64,000 nt of DNA from Centrapalus pauciflorus. Taxonomy: Eukaryota > Streptophyta > Magnoliopsida > Asterales > Asteraceae. Each line of letters begins with the position of its first letter. Position 1 is the first letter of the stretch. The notes under the pieces are model-generated. The model searched no databases. It worked only from the letters and a program-made list of their open reading frames with translations, and had not been told where the DNA came from. The stretch covers positions 46,860 through 110,859 of the forward strand of contig JAANYP010009684.1 of NCBI GenBank assembly GCA_020465985.1. Direction: 5' to 3'. Positions 11,949 through 23,062 of the stretch are shown in pieces. Made by a program: the position numbers and the translations under genes.

Positions 11949-13210
11949 TGGCATGTGGACAGTGGCTGCTCTAGGCACATGACAGGCAATTCTGAGTGTT
12001 TGTCAAATTTCAAAAGCTTTGAAGGAGGATATGTTGCATTTGGAGGAAACTCAAAAGGAGGTAAGGTGACAGGTAAAGGTATTGTCAAAGCAGGTAACAT
12101 GACCTTTAATGATGCACTGTATGTTAAACAGCTGAAGTATAATTTACTAAGTGTGTCTCAGGTATGTGACAAAAAGAATGTTGTTCTGTTCACTGACTCT
12201 GAATTCATTGTCCTATCCAAAGATTTTAAAATACCTGAAAATCTTGTTTTACTAAGAACACCAAGAAAGGACAATGTATACTGCTTGGACACTGAAAAAT
12301 TATCCTCTGCAAATAGTTTAAGCTATTTAATATCCAAAGCATCATCTAATGAGTCAGCACTTTGGCACAGAAGGATGTGTCACATGAACTTCAAATCCAT
12401 GAATGCTTTAGTCAAAAATAAATTGGTAAGATGTTTACCACAAAAGGAGTTCATATGTGATGATCATTGTGTAGCCTGCTTCAAAGGCAAGCAACACAAA
12501 ACTTCTCATAAGGCCAAAGAAGTAAATTCAATCTCAACTGCACTTCATCTCCTTCACATGGATCTTTTTGGTCCAACTTCTGCTTTGAGTCTGAATAAAA
12601 GAGCCTACTGTTTAGTCATTGTTGATGATTTCACCAGGTTTACATAGGTCTATTTTCTTAGGACTAAGGATGAGACTGCCGAGTTAGTTAAATCCTTTAT
12701 TCTAAAAATTGAAAACCAATCTAACTTAAAAGTAAAGGTGATCAGGTCAGACAATAGAACTGAGTTTAAAAATCATGATCTAAACAGTTTCTGTGAGTCA
12801 AAAGGAATTGCAAAACAGTGTAGTGCACCTAGAACACCACAACAAAATGGGGTAGCTGAAAGGACGAATAGAACATTAATAGAGGCTGCTAGAACCATGT
12901 TAGCTGATTCCAAATTGTCAATGACCTTCTGGGCAGAGGCAGTTAATACATCCTGTTATGTTCTAAATAGGGTCCACGTAGTCCAGTCACAAGGGAAAAC
13001 TCCATATGAGTTGTTTCACCACAGGATTCCCTTTGTTAACTTCCTAAAACCATTTGGTTGTCCATGCACTATTCTATATACTAAAACTCACTTAGGTAAG
13101 TTTGAGAGTAAGTCTGAGGAAGAATTATTTGTAGGATACTCCACACAGAGCAAAGCTTATAGAGTCTATAACAGTGTATCTAAAACCATTGAAGAAAGTG
13201 CAAATGTTCT
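11949..13210 (+). pseudogene. Element 1 protease and integrase (broken)
   Basis: The aspartic protease begins with W-H-V-D-S-G-C-S-R-H-M-T (D-S-G at 11958-11966). The GAG-pre-integrase zinc site follows: H-x3-H near 12365-12380 and a C-x2-C near 12470-12480. The integrase core starts at L-L-H-M-D-L-F-G-P (about 12550). An in-frame TAG at 12645 replaces the Trp normally in F-T-R-F-T-W. The second catalytic Asp is kept in R-S-D-N, although the usual Gly after it is Arg. Catalytic Glu lies in Q-N-G-V-A-E-R (about 12845-12865). From 12912 the integrase C-terminal part is the first copy of a 299-bp tandem duplication that shifts the frame. Confidence 0.9.
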
Positions 13211-13509
13211 AAATTGCCAATGACATTCTGGGCAGAGGCAGTTAATACAGCCTGTTATGTTCTAAATAGGGTCCACGTAGTCCAGTCACAAGGGAAAACT
13301 CCATATGAGTTGTTTCACTATAGGATTCCCTTAGTTAACTTCCTAAAACCATTTGGTTGTCCATGCACTATCCTATATACTAAAACTCACTTAGGTAAGT
13401 TTGAGAGTAAGTCTGAGGAAGGATTCTTTGTAGGATACTCCACACAGAGCAAAGCTTATAGAGTCTATAACAGTGTATCTAAAACCATTGAAGAAAGTGC
13501 AAATGTTGA
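12912..13509 (+). repeat. 299-bp tandem duplication inside integrase
   Basis: Copies 12912-13210 and 13211-13509 both start AAATTG and end GCAAATGTT. By eye they differ at nine positions (about 97% identical). Because 299 is not a multiple of three, the repeat breaks the reading frame. It codes the F-W-A-E-A-V-N-T to E-E-S-A-N-V part of integrase twice. Confidence 0.93.
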
Positions 13510-15668
13510 GTTTAATGAAAATACTACAAATGTCAAAGGCACTGGTCCTGATTGGTTATTTGATTTAGATTCACTAACAAATTCTCTGAGCTTTGATGAG
13601 TTTTCTGAAGAAGCAGTTGGAAACAATGTTCAAACTGGCAGCACAGATTCTCATGCTGCCAGTGCAAATTCTCATGCTAACAGCACAAAAGTTCAGACTG
13701 TTGGCACAAAGACTCAAACTGTTGAAGATTCTAATAGATGGGATGAGTACACTATTTTACCACTTCTTACTTGTGTCCCACCTGGGTCCTGATTGACCAG
13801 CAAGACAAACGTACAGAGTTTGAGGTACCAGTCACAAGTCCTGAAGTAACAGCTCCAACTAATTAGAAAACAGTCCCAACTCCAGATCAAACTGTTACTC
13901 ATAAAGCAGAATCATCAAGTGGTGCAGAAGGTGATGACACCAACATGGGAAGCACAATTCAGATAGAAAGTGACCCTACACTCAAGGTTCACAAATATCA
14001 TCCACTTAACCAGATCATGGGAGATCCACGCAAACCTGTGCATACAAGGAAGATGATCCACAATGAAACAACTGTCTCTGAAGAAGCAGTTCCTGAGTTC
14101 AGTCTAGCTGCATTTGAACATGCCAGTTTTATGTCACAGCTAGAACCAAAGAAGGCATCTGAGGCTCTGAGGGATCCATCTTGGATTGAAGCCATGCAAG
14201 AAGAGCTACTGCAGTTCAAGATTCAGAATGTGTGGCAACTGGTTGATTTGCCTAAAGGGAAGACAGCAATTGGTACAAGATGGGTTTTCAGGAACAAAAA
14301 AGATGAAAGAGGTATAGTGATCAAGAACAAAGCAAGGCTAGTAGCTCAAGGTTACACTCAAGAAGAAGGAATAGACTATGATGATGTCTTTGCTCCAGTA
14401 GCAAGGATTGAAGCTATCAGACTGTTCTTAGCCTATGCAAGCTACAAAGGGTTCAAGGTGTATCAAATAAAAGTAAAATCTGCATTCCTGTATGGTACAA
14501 TTGATGAGGAGGTATATGTGTGTCAACCTCCTGGGTTTGAAGACTACAAGTATCCTGACAGAGTTTACAAGTTAGATAAAGCACTTTATGGGTTACACCA
14601 AGCTTCTAAAGCATGGTATGACACTCTGTCTTCCTATTTACTACAGAATGGATTCAAGAGAGGTTCTCTAGACAATACATTGTTCACAAAGTCTATCAAA
14701 ACAGAGATCCTTCTTGTTCAAATCTATGTTGATGATATAATCTTTGGATCAACCAATGACATACTTTGCAAGGAATTTGAGACTTTGATGCACAAAAAGT
14801 TTCAAATGAGTTCAATGGTAGAATTAACTTTCTTTCTAGGATTGCAAGTTAAGTAGAAGTATACTGGCCTCTTCACCAGTCAGTCAAAGTATATGAATGA
14901 CATTTTGGAGAAGTTTGGGTACAAGGATACAAAAGTTGCAAGCACTCAATGGACACTCACAAGCAGCTTGATTCAGATAAAGAAGGAATAGATGTGGAAA
15001 TACATTTGTACCGATCTTTGATAGGTTCACTTATGTATCTCACATCTTCTAGACCATATATAATGTTTGTTGTTTGTGTTTGTGCCAAGTTCCAATGTGC
15101 CCCAAAGGACTCACATCTGTTTGCTGTTGAGAGAATCTTTAGATATCTAAAAGGCCAACCAAAATTGGGCCTATGGTATCCTAAGGATTCTCCTCTTGAA
15201 TTAACAGCATATTCTGACAGTGACTATGGAGGCTGCAATATAGACAGGAAGTCAACAACTGGAGGATGTCAATATCTAGGAGCAAGACTAGTCTTTTGGC
15301 AGTGCAAGAAGCAAACCATAGTATCCACATCATCCACTGAGGCAGAATATGTTGCAGCCGCTAGCTGTTGCTCTCAAGTTATGTGGATTCAGAACCAACT
15401 AAGAGACTATGGTATGAACTTTATATTTACTCCTATTTATATTGACAATTCAAGTGCAATAAGTATTGTCCAAAATCCAGTAAAGTTTCCCAAAACCAAG
15501 CACATAGATATTCGATTTCATTTTATAAGGGATTGTAATGAAAAGAAGTTAACTCAAGTTACCAAAATTCATACTGATGATCAGTTAGCAGATCTTTTTA
15601 CTAAACCTTTTGATGTAGGAAGATTCACTTTTCTGGTGTCCAATATTGGTATGGTAAACATGGATTAA
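13510..15668 (+). pseudogene. Element 1 reverse transcriptase and RNase H (broken)
   Basis: After a low-complexity linker (13510-13940, with stops near 13792 and 13863) the RT domain runs 13945-14856: W-I-E-A-M-Q-E-E-L, K-A-R-L-V-A-Q-G and F-A-P-V-A-R are intact. The first catalytic motif, usually Q-M-D-V-K, reads Q-I-K-V-K with Lys at 14470-14472, so the essential Asp is lost. Y-V-D-D is kept (14725-14736). A TAG at 14854 and a frameshift near 14950 precede the RNase H-containing part 14949-15668, which keeps the family's acidic motifs (A-Y-S-D-S-D, T-E-A-E-Y, Y-I-D-N and T-D-D-Q-L-A-D). RT would have copied the RNA; this copy cannot. Confidence 0.92.
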
Positions 15669-15727
15669 TCTACCGTAAATTACCATCTTTTGTAATCTGT
15701 GTAAATTCTTTGTTTATGTGTTTAGTT

Positions 15728-15737
15728 AAGGGGGAGA
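15728..15737 (+). promoter_or_regulatory. Internal polypurine-tract-like motif after pol
   Basis: AAGGGGGAGA is the canonical copia second-strand primer, yet the 3' LTR starts 3.2 kb downstream. Sireviruses are known to carry several such tracts. It marks the pol/extra-ORF boundary. Confidence 0.6.
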
Positions 15738-15769
15738 CGCTGTTCCAATAGATATTGCTCTGTAACTAA

Positions 15770-16043
15770 CTAGTAGCTTGAGAATATTCTCAAGCTGCTA
15801 GTACATTTTCTCGAACTGTTAGTTGTTCTTCACTTGGTCTGTTAAGTGTGCAGGACACTTCAGTCATTTCTGAGGCGTCTGAACGCGGGACTAGATAGTT
15901 TCAAATCCAAACCCTTAAAAGTCCTTGTTTCGTTCAGTTACAACTACCAGTTTCTAAATATATTCCAGAGCCCTCTCATTCCCTCCCTTTTCGATTCCCT
16001 AATCTTCGAGCCAAACCCTAAACCCTCTCGCTCTTGAGCATCA
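15770..16043 (+). promoter_or_regulatory. Possible internal promoter and leader of the element 1 extra ORF
   Basis: Four gene-like signals occur in order: LTR-type motifs (AAGCTGCTAG, AACTGTTAG) at about 15799-15825; an acceptor-like TGTGCAG|GA ending at 15853; a TATA-like TAAATATA at 15955-15962; and a pyrimidine-rich leader with two telo-box repeats AAACCCTAAACCC (16013-16025), 18 bases before an ATG at 16044. Promoter function is inferred from arrangement only. Confidence 0.4.
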
Positions 16044-18820
16044 ATGGAGTTCGTCAAAGACCACAACTGTCTTCCCACTAAGGCATGCTGAACTGCACCC
16101 GTTTCATGAAATGATGGATTTACTTCGTAGTTCATACATCCACTATGCTCTCACAGTAAACCTTACCATCTATGTATTCCATATAGAGCAATTCTGGAAT
16201 AAAGCTAGTTGAACATACAAGATGGAATCACCACTCTTGTTTCTACCATTGATGGTCATACCATCACCATCTCAGAGGATTCCATTCGATAGCACTTGCA
16301 TCTGCAAGATGGTGAAGGTATCAATGATCTCTCTCTTACTGCTTTACATGAAGGTCTTTTTGAAATATGGTATAGGGGACCAACTGATTCATTTACTTTT
16401 TTCAAAGCACATTTTGGCCCCAAATGGAAATACCTTGTACATATCGTTCAATAATGTCTAAGTCCTAAAAGAACCGGTTGGTCTGAATTTTCCTCAAATA
16501 TTGCAACTGCTTTAGTTTGCTTATCCACAGGCCAACAGTTCAATTTTTCAAATATGATTTTTCAAGGGATGTTAAGGCATCACGCCTTAAAGAATGGGAA
16601 ATTTTTGATGTATCCTCGATTCTTATCTGAAATAATTACAAAATCTTGCAATTATTTAAAAATACATAAAAGGATATATGTTTCCCATAGGCACTCTTTA
16701 CCATCGGTAAAAAGATTTTTGAAACAGAGAGCCAATTTTCACACTGTTGATGTCTCATTGCCTCAAGCAATGCAAATTATCTTTCCAAGAAACAGGGGAG
16801 AGGATCCTGAGCAGGCTCAGCCCCACATTACTGCTTCACCCCCAAGATCCCAACCCACTCCTCATGATACAAATATCCCTTCTGATCCTTATATCAGACA
16901 TACCTCCCCAGCCCCACCACTCAAAATATATACTAAAAAGAAACAAAGGGTTGCAGGTGATCCTTCCACCTCAGTCCCACAACAGAGCTAAATATCCCTG
17001 TGCAAGAGGATACTCTTGTACAACATATCCAAAGGGAACCCATTGAGGATTCTCCCAACCTCAATATGGAGGTGAACATCCCTCCTGAGGATGTTCATAT
17101 GGGCTTTGTGGCTGGAACTACTGATGCTTCTGCACAAGGGGCATAGGACAGTTCTAACATCCCTAAGACCACACCCATGGCAACAGAGGGTGTGCAAGCT
17201 CCTTCTGGAAGTCCCTAGTACCAAGAACAGAGGGGCCCAGATGCTACTAATACAACTGATATTGGTGCCAATGATAGTTCTCAAATACCTTTATCATTTG
17301 AAGATCTTGAGGCCAGTCTGCAACTAATGGTTTTGACGGATCCCCAGCTGAAACCTGTTGTAGCTATTTTGGAACATTACAAGTCCACTATTGCTGCATA
17401 GGGATCACAAATTCTTGCACTTCAAAAGCTCTCAGTAGTCCAACAACAAAAGCTTGCCCAATTCCAACTAGGGTTGAAGCTATATGGCACCAAGATTGTC
17501 CAACTCGAGAAGCAGATTCAAACTCTATTAGCAACGGTTTTTGGTCCCTCTGATCAAACCAATGCATCCAAAAAGAGGGAGAATCAGGAGATCCCACATT
17601 CAGTCCAAGCAATTTCAAGTTCACCTTTGGCAGTTTCAGTTTCTGGGCTAACAGTCCCACCAGTTTCTCAAACTGTTAGTTCAGAAGTTCAAGCTGTTTC
17701 TCTTCAAAGGCCAGGTGGTGTGTTAATCAGAGAAGGAAATCAAGGAACATCCTCAAAAGTCCAAGCAGTAGTTTCAGGCAAAGGCAAAGGTATTCTAATT
17801 GAAGAGCCAAAGATCAAGTTTGTTTCAAAAGAAGCTCAAGTTGCTGTTGATGCTGAACTGGCTAGAAAAATAGCAGCAGAACAAGACCAGATTCTTGATC
17901 AACAAACTGAAGCTCCTATAGGTGATGATGAAACCCTTGGTGACTATTTACGTGCATTTGTGGCCAAAGAAGGACAAAAGAAGAGGGAAGAGGCCAACAG
18001 GGCCTTCAAAGGCAGAGCATAGAAGATTTTTAATAAATTGGCAAGTGAATTCTGCAAGTGCTGGTATTCCAAGAGCCCTTGCACAATCATGGTCTACAGA
18101 AAAGCTCCAGGCCATGTATGATAAGGCCACTGCCAAAGAAAAAGCACCTGAACAAGTCCAACATCCTTCTCAGACCAATGCTGTGGATCAATAAAAAAAC
18201 CCTCTAAAACTGTTGCTATGCCCCAACCAGAAGAATTCCTCAAGCAAAGTTTGATCAAGTAAAAAGGGTGATGGTCGATCAGCAATTACAGAAGGCAATG
18301 GAGATAGAGAAAACATTGGATAAATATGACTTTTCTAAACCACCAATTATCTATCGGTATGCCAAATCTATGGATAACATTCATTTGGTATATTAGATTG
18401 TGGTTAAAAGAGAAGTTGGTCCAGAAGAAGAGTATAAGAACCTGTTCCACATCGTTCAAAGGATGACTAGAGCAGAGCTGACCCAGATGCACAATATTGG
18501 GAAGGCTAGCCACTCTAGATCTCCAATAGTATGGGTTCAGAATGTCATAAAAGGTCTTCAAAGCATCAATGATCCAAAATCTTCAAGAATAGATATAGAA
18601 GCTGCCAAGGAAATGAAGATTGTACAGATTGATCTATATGAAAAATCCATGACATATAGACTCAAACTGGCAGATGGATCCAACAGATTCTATAGTTTGA
18701 TTTTCTCGATCTTCCAAAAGAATGGCTACATCAAATGAATACAATGAAGATAATTTGTGATAAAGAAGAACTGAAAGGAGACTTCATAAAGGCTCTAAGG
18801 CAGAAGCTTGCACAATTGTG
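16044..18820 (+). pseudogene. Element 1 extra ORF downstream of pol (env-like position), broken
   Basis: Starts ATG-GAG-TTC-GTC at 16044. With frame changes it reads F-H-E-M-M-D-L-L-R-S-S-Y-I-H-Y-A-L-T, F-H-I-E-Q-F-W-N, then D-G-H-T-I-T-I-S-E-D-S-I-R, F-K-A-H-F-G-P-K-W-K-Y-L-V-H and F-N-F-S-N-M-I-F-Q-G-M-L. Stops at about 16288 (TAG) and 16456 (TAA) interrupt it. The middle is Pro/Ser-rich (16790-17000). The frame 17474-18022 has a G-K-G-K-G-I-L-I-E-E-P block and charged helices; 18400-18738 ends with M-T-Y-R-L-K-L-A-D-G-S. From memory this layout matches Asteraceae proteins annotated 'synaptobrevin, longin-like domain'; that name is probably a misleading transfer and the true function is unknown. 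No signal peptide or membrane segment was seen, so an envelope role is not supported. Confidence 0.7.
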
Positions 18821-18932
18821 AATATGTAATTTTTTTGGATGCCTTAGTTTGTGTATAACAGTTTTACTTTGTATATATTTCCTTATTTGTAAAGAAACTT
18901 AAAGTCTCAGTTAAGAATTTAAGTTAGGAGGT

Positions 18933-19578
18933 TGGTGGGAAATAATCTAAGTATGTCAACCTGTTAGTTAGGATTTCTCAGACTGCTAGTAGTATTTCTG
19001 TGTAATTACAAAGTTCAAGCTGCTAGTTCAAGAAACTCGAGCTGCTAGTGCAAAATGTTCAAGCTGCTAGAGTTAAAGTTCAAGCTGTTCAAGAAGTTGA
19101 TAACAGAAAGTGCTACAAATCAGGAAGTGATATAGATTTCAGGATTTGAAGATCTTCCAAAGAGATCCACTTAAGAGAAATCGCAGATTGTCAAGGAAAC
19201 AAATCAGAAGGTTATAAATAGAGATAGACTAGGTCTTTCTTGTGTAATTTCGGTGCTTAAGCAATTCATATTGTAACTTGTATTCTGATTAAGTTTCTAA
19301 ACCCTCTAAGGTTGTAAAACCCTAAGAACAATTTGTGTTCTTCGTCTAATCAAACAGATTAGAGGTGATTGTAATCAGTGATTGGTACTGCAAAGGTTTT
19401 GATAATTGATTGTGTTTATTGATTTAAAGTGTTTTTGTTCTTATTGTTCTGAAAGTTTTCTTAAAACAATTGAGTGTTATTCCGCAAACTTCTTAATTGG
19501 ACTTTGATTCAAAATAAGATTATTGGTTTAACTCTGATCTATTCAGACCAGTTAGTCTTAGGTGATTTAATCTTGACA
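18933..19578 (+). repeat. Element 1 3' LTR
   Basis: It starts TGGTGGGAAATAA (second T of the canonical TGTT changed) after a purine-rich AAGTTAGGAGGT that is the likely second-strand primer. TATA box at 19213-19220. Ends CTTGACA before the ATAAA target duplication. Confidence 0.93.
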
Positions 19579-19834
19579 ATAAATACTATTATAAAAGTAA
19601 CTTAATTGTCATTTGTCATATTCTAATGATGCCAAATGGCATCTTCTACTAATGACAAATGTTAATAGTATTGCAAGATTAAATTAAAAATTAGATCAAA
19701 TTTTAAGATTAGATTATGGCCAGATACTTAAATCCCACAAAATCACAAAAACCAATATTTAAGATATTTTTTATTAATAATTATAATAATAAGAATAATG
19801 CTAATAATAAACTTAAAAGTAATTAATGATTAGT

Positions 19835-20134
19835 TTAGGTCTGACAATAGCAACCTACTTTTGAAAATATATCGATATGGTACGTCTACTTTTTTAATTG
19901 TCTATATGGTACGTGTACTTCATTTTTTGTATCGATATGATCATCCTACATAATAGAGCCCGGTTTTTACATACAAAACAGGGTTCTAATGGTATGAAAA
20001 ACAGTGGTCTATTACAAATATGGTCATATCGGTATGAAAAATTGAAGTACAGGTACCATGTGGACATTTAAAAAAGTAGACGTATTATAATGATAAATTT
20101 TCAAAAGTAGGTTACTATTGTATCACTTTACCCC
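19835..20134. mobile_element. ~300-bp MITE
   Basis: Inverted arms ACAATAGCAACCTACTTTTG (from 19844) and its near-perfect complement ending at 20121, continuing inward to GTACGTCTACTTTTTT / AAAAAAGTAGACGTA. The right end continues to CACTTTACCCC. No unambiguous target duplication. Non-coding. Confidence 0.6.
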
Positions 20135-20406
20135 TTAAATGACTTATATATTAATTAATTATAATAAGATATGCTAAATATCATTAGTATTAAAAGTTTA
20201 GATATTAATTATTAGTTTTAAGTTTATATAGTTTTTAAAAAAATTATTAATGTTATTCGTGTAATAGACGGGTTAATAAACTAGTATACTAATAAAGCAA
20301 AATATTTAATGACACATGTCACTTCGTCAACTAATCAAAATTTTATTTTCCCTCCCAATTTTCCTAATATAACTCTTTCAATTTATTCATTTAATTTTTT
20401 TAAAAA
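20135..20406. other. AT-rich DNA with possible Helitron-type ends
   Basis: GACGGGTTAATAAACTAGT ends in CTAG (20279-20282) as Helitron 3' ends do, and TACTAATAAAGCAAAATA follows immediately, which resembles a plant Helitron 5' region. No clear hairpin is present, so this is only a suggestion. Confidence 0.25.
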
Positions 20407-21536
20407 TGTAGGTCGCAAAAGGTTTCCCTAGTATGTTGATCTAAGTTGTAGAGGGGGGGGGGGGGGGGGGGGTGAATACAACTATTTAAAAACTTCAACA
20501 CACTTTCTCAATGTTTGTATGTATATATCAACAAGTGTTAATTACAAACAAGCTTGAACTGCAGAATGATTCAAGCTGAGATGACAGAAACAACAGATAG
20601 ACTACTAATCTAAGCCACACTTAGACTAGATACAATGAATTCACTCACTAAGATGGACTCACTGATTTTTCAAGAAAGACAGAGAGCTTGAACAAGAACA
20701 ACTTGGACACACTCAACTGTTTTATTCTAAGCGGACTTTGCATGCATGAAAACACACTTCTTTGCGCGTTCAGAATTACTCACTCTTGGTTGTCTCACAT
20801 TCCTTAGAAGCTTCCTTTTATACTCTCTCAGAGAATATTGGAGAACCTTCCTTATTGGATGCAGAGATAGTGGAGTGCCATTCCAAAAAGACAAAACTGC
20901 TTTTCTGCACGTTCTGACAAAACAACATTTGTCCCTATATTGCAGAATCTTTGTCTTTTTCCTTTTTGTCTCTGTTGCAGAATGCTTTACCTTAAAGAGA
21001 AATGTCAACCTTTAATCCTTTCCTCTTCTTGTAGAGCCATTTTGGTATAAGAACTGGTCTGTCACCCATTTCAAATATCCACTTTGTCTTCATGTATCAG
21101 AACAGCTTCGGCAGTGTAAGCAGCTTCTGATTTTCCACTTTGTCTTTGACTTGCAAACTGATCTTTTTGTCCAAGACAATACATGATGACATGGAAACAA
21201 ATTCCATTATGTGTATAACCTGTTCACAAAGAATAGGTTCTGTTCACAAAGAACAGAACACTTTGTTTTGGTCCAACCTGCTCAACAGACATGAGCAGCG
21301 TGGACAGTTTATGTCCAACCTGTTCAACAGAATAGAACAGCTTGGACAATCTGCCTTAGTTGCAACAAATGCAACAGGGTAAGCAGCTTTGATTTATATT
21401 GCAAATCACTTTTCAGGTTTCAATAAGGCATTAACATGGCCTTAAATTATACCCTCAAATGCATCAAACAGGTTTGATTAATAATCTCCCCCTAAGATGT
21501 ATAACAGGTTGGACTGAGGCCTTTTTGTGACTAACA
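20407..21536 (-). repeat. Element 2 3' LTR (~1130 bp)
   Basis: On the minus strand it starts TGTTAGTCACAAAAAGGCC after the tract AGGTGGAGAT (21537-21546) and ends GCGACCTACA. No primer site follows it, so it is the 3' LTR. Repeated AACAGNTTGGAC/GAACAGG phrases fill the U3 region. Confidence 0.82.
20453..20472. repeat. Homopolymer run of 20 G inside the element 2 LTR
   Basis: Twenty consecutive G (C on the LTR strand). The matching place in the element 3 LTR has only six C (ATTCACCCCCCTC, near 40905-40913), so this is a slippage expansion or a sequencing/assembly effect. Confidence 0.9.
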
Positions 21537-22010
21537 ATCTCCACCTATTTCAGTCTAAGCTGATTATATCAATCATCACTATATATATTTACAATACATT
21601 GGCTGAAATGAAAGTACCACACTGAAGTAAAGTAAAAGATCAGTTTATACATACTGATATTGATACAGACAACACATGTTTTACACAAGTACAACTGATG
21701 TACTAAGGTAAATTACAACTGATGTAATAAACGAGATTAGAACTAATGTAATAAAGTACAACATATGTACAGGAAGACAATTTCAACAAGATTGGACTGT
21801 TGATATTGGGAGCAAGTAATGGCAAGCCTGTCCAACTTATGGACAACTTCCATTTTTCATCTACTCAGCAGTAGATGGGCCTTCAAGTTGTGGTCTATCT
21901 TCAAACAGGTGTTCGAAATGCTCCATGGTCTCCTCAAATTCTTCCTCTTCATGCCTAAGGAACATGAAGTCAGGATGTTCGAGTTCTCCTCTTTCATAGA
22001 AGCCTTTAAG

Positions 22011-22560
22011 CTATTCCCATATGATTGCTCTCCATCTAGAGTATTGTCCAAAAGTATTGGAGGGTCTAAAGGCTATGATCTGCTTGAAACCAACCTTATG
22101 AAGATCAGATGCCCTATGGAAACACATTTTCTTTGATAAGGGGTCCACAAAGAATACCCCTAACTCAGGCTCTTCTATGAATTTGCCTTCCTCAGGCTCA
22201 ACTCCTCTTGGCTGACTGTGATCTACCCCTTTGATTTCAACAGCGTGCATCCCCTGTTCAATCATCATGAGGAGTTCTTCAAGCTCTGTATCCTTTCTCT
22301 TTCTCCTGGGCTTAATCTTGGGTTCCACTAGTGAGGAACCCTTGATTTTTTCTTCAGGGATCAGGCCCAGGTTTTTTACTTTCTCCATCAGCATTTTGAC
22401 ATATACACTGATAGTTTAGATTTTGATCTGCTCAGGGCAGCAACCAACTCAACCCATTCCGTATACCCCATGCAGGCAATATCAGCAGACTCATAAGCTT
22501 CCAATTCTGGACCCTCAACACCCAGCCTGGTATTCTAAAGCTTCCACTGCCTGCCTTTCT
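22011..22560 (-). pseudogene. Element 2: charged ORF of unknown function between protease and LTR
   Basis: The minus-strand frame 22394-22011 (about 127 codons) is rich in Glu/Lys, with an L-E-E-L-L-M-M-I-E-Q segment, then G-V-F-F-V-D-P and a C-terminal W-R-A-I-I-W-E. Reading upstream, E-S-A-D-I-A and W-V-E-L-V-A-A-L continue it. It replaces the integrase/RT expected here. By position (just before polypurine tract and LTR) it may be the C-terminal part of an extra ORF like that of element 1, brought next to the protease by deletion of pol. I do not recognise the family. Confidence 0.4.
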
Positions 22561-22682
22561 TTGAAATAGCGACAACTTTGACATTAAACAGATTATGAGA
22601 TAACCCCTCAACATAGTCAACCTCCTTGATGACTAGATTATATAAGACCAAATCCCCGTATCCTTTTATATGAGCATGATTA

Positions 22683-22796
22683 TTATTTCCCAAATTTGAC
22701 TGTCCCACAATACTGTTCTACAATAATAGACAATAACTCTCTCCTCCCAGTCATGTGCTTAGAGCAACTCAGATCCATATACCAGATGGATTTTGT
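22683..22796 (-). pseudogene. Element 2 aspartic protease start (broken)
   Basis: On the minus strand the frame reads W-Y-M-D-L-S-C-S-K-H-M-T-G from about 22775. The catalytic D-S-G is D-L-S here. C-G-T-V-K-F-G follows, as in copia proteases. An acceptor-like run TTTTTCTTTTCAG ends at 22797, immediately before the protease frame. Confidence 0.7.
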
Positions 22797-23062
22797 CTGA
22801 AAAGAAAAATACATGCAATGAAAATCTTTAGGCATTGAACAAATCCATCGGAAACTAACATGCAAACCGTGTTTAGAACCGAGATGTTCTGAAAACATGA
22901 TGATTTTAGACCAGGTCCTGAGCTGAGTGCACAAAATCCAAATATGTCGGTGTAAGCACAACCGACAAGCAGAAGAACGGGTCTTAGTCTAAGATAACTT
23001 GAAGCCAATTCATTGAAGTGCGAGTCTTGATCTGAAGTAACCAAGAACCATTTGCATTAAAA

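Larger units (their letters stand above)
8453..19578 (+). mobile_element. Element 1: complete 11.1-kb Ty1/copia (Sirevirus-like) retrotransposon
   Basis: It is bounded by two LTRs of 644 and 646 bp (about 97% identical by eye, ~19 differences) and a perfect 5-bp target duplication ATAAA (8448-8452 and 19579-19583). Order: LTR, iMet primer site, gag, protease, integrase, reverse transcriptase, RNase H, polypurine motif, extra ORF, LTR. The integrase-before-RT order defines copia. The large gag with coiled coil, the 11-kb size and an ORF after pol point to the Sirevirus lineage. Stops, frameshifts and a 299-bp internal duplication make it non-autonomous today. Confidence 0.93.

Noticed and set aside
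15844..18820. Retroviral envelope gene in element 1
   Set aside because: Position fits an env-like ORF, but no signal peptide, transmembrane segment or furin-type site was seen.
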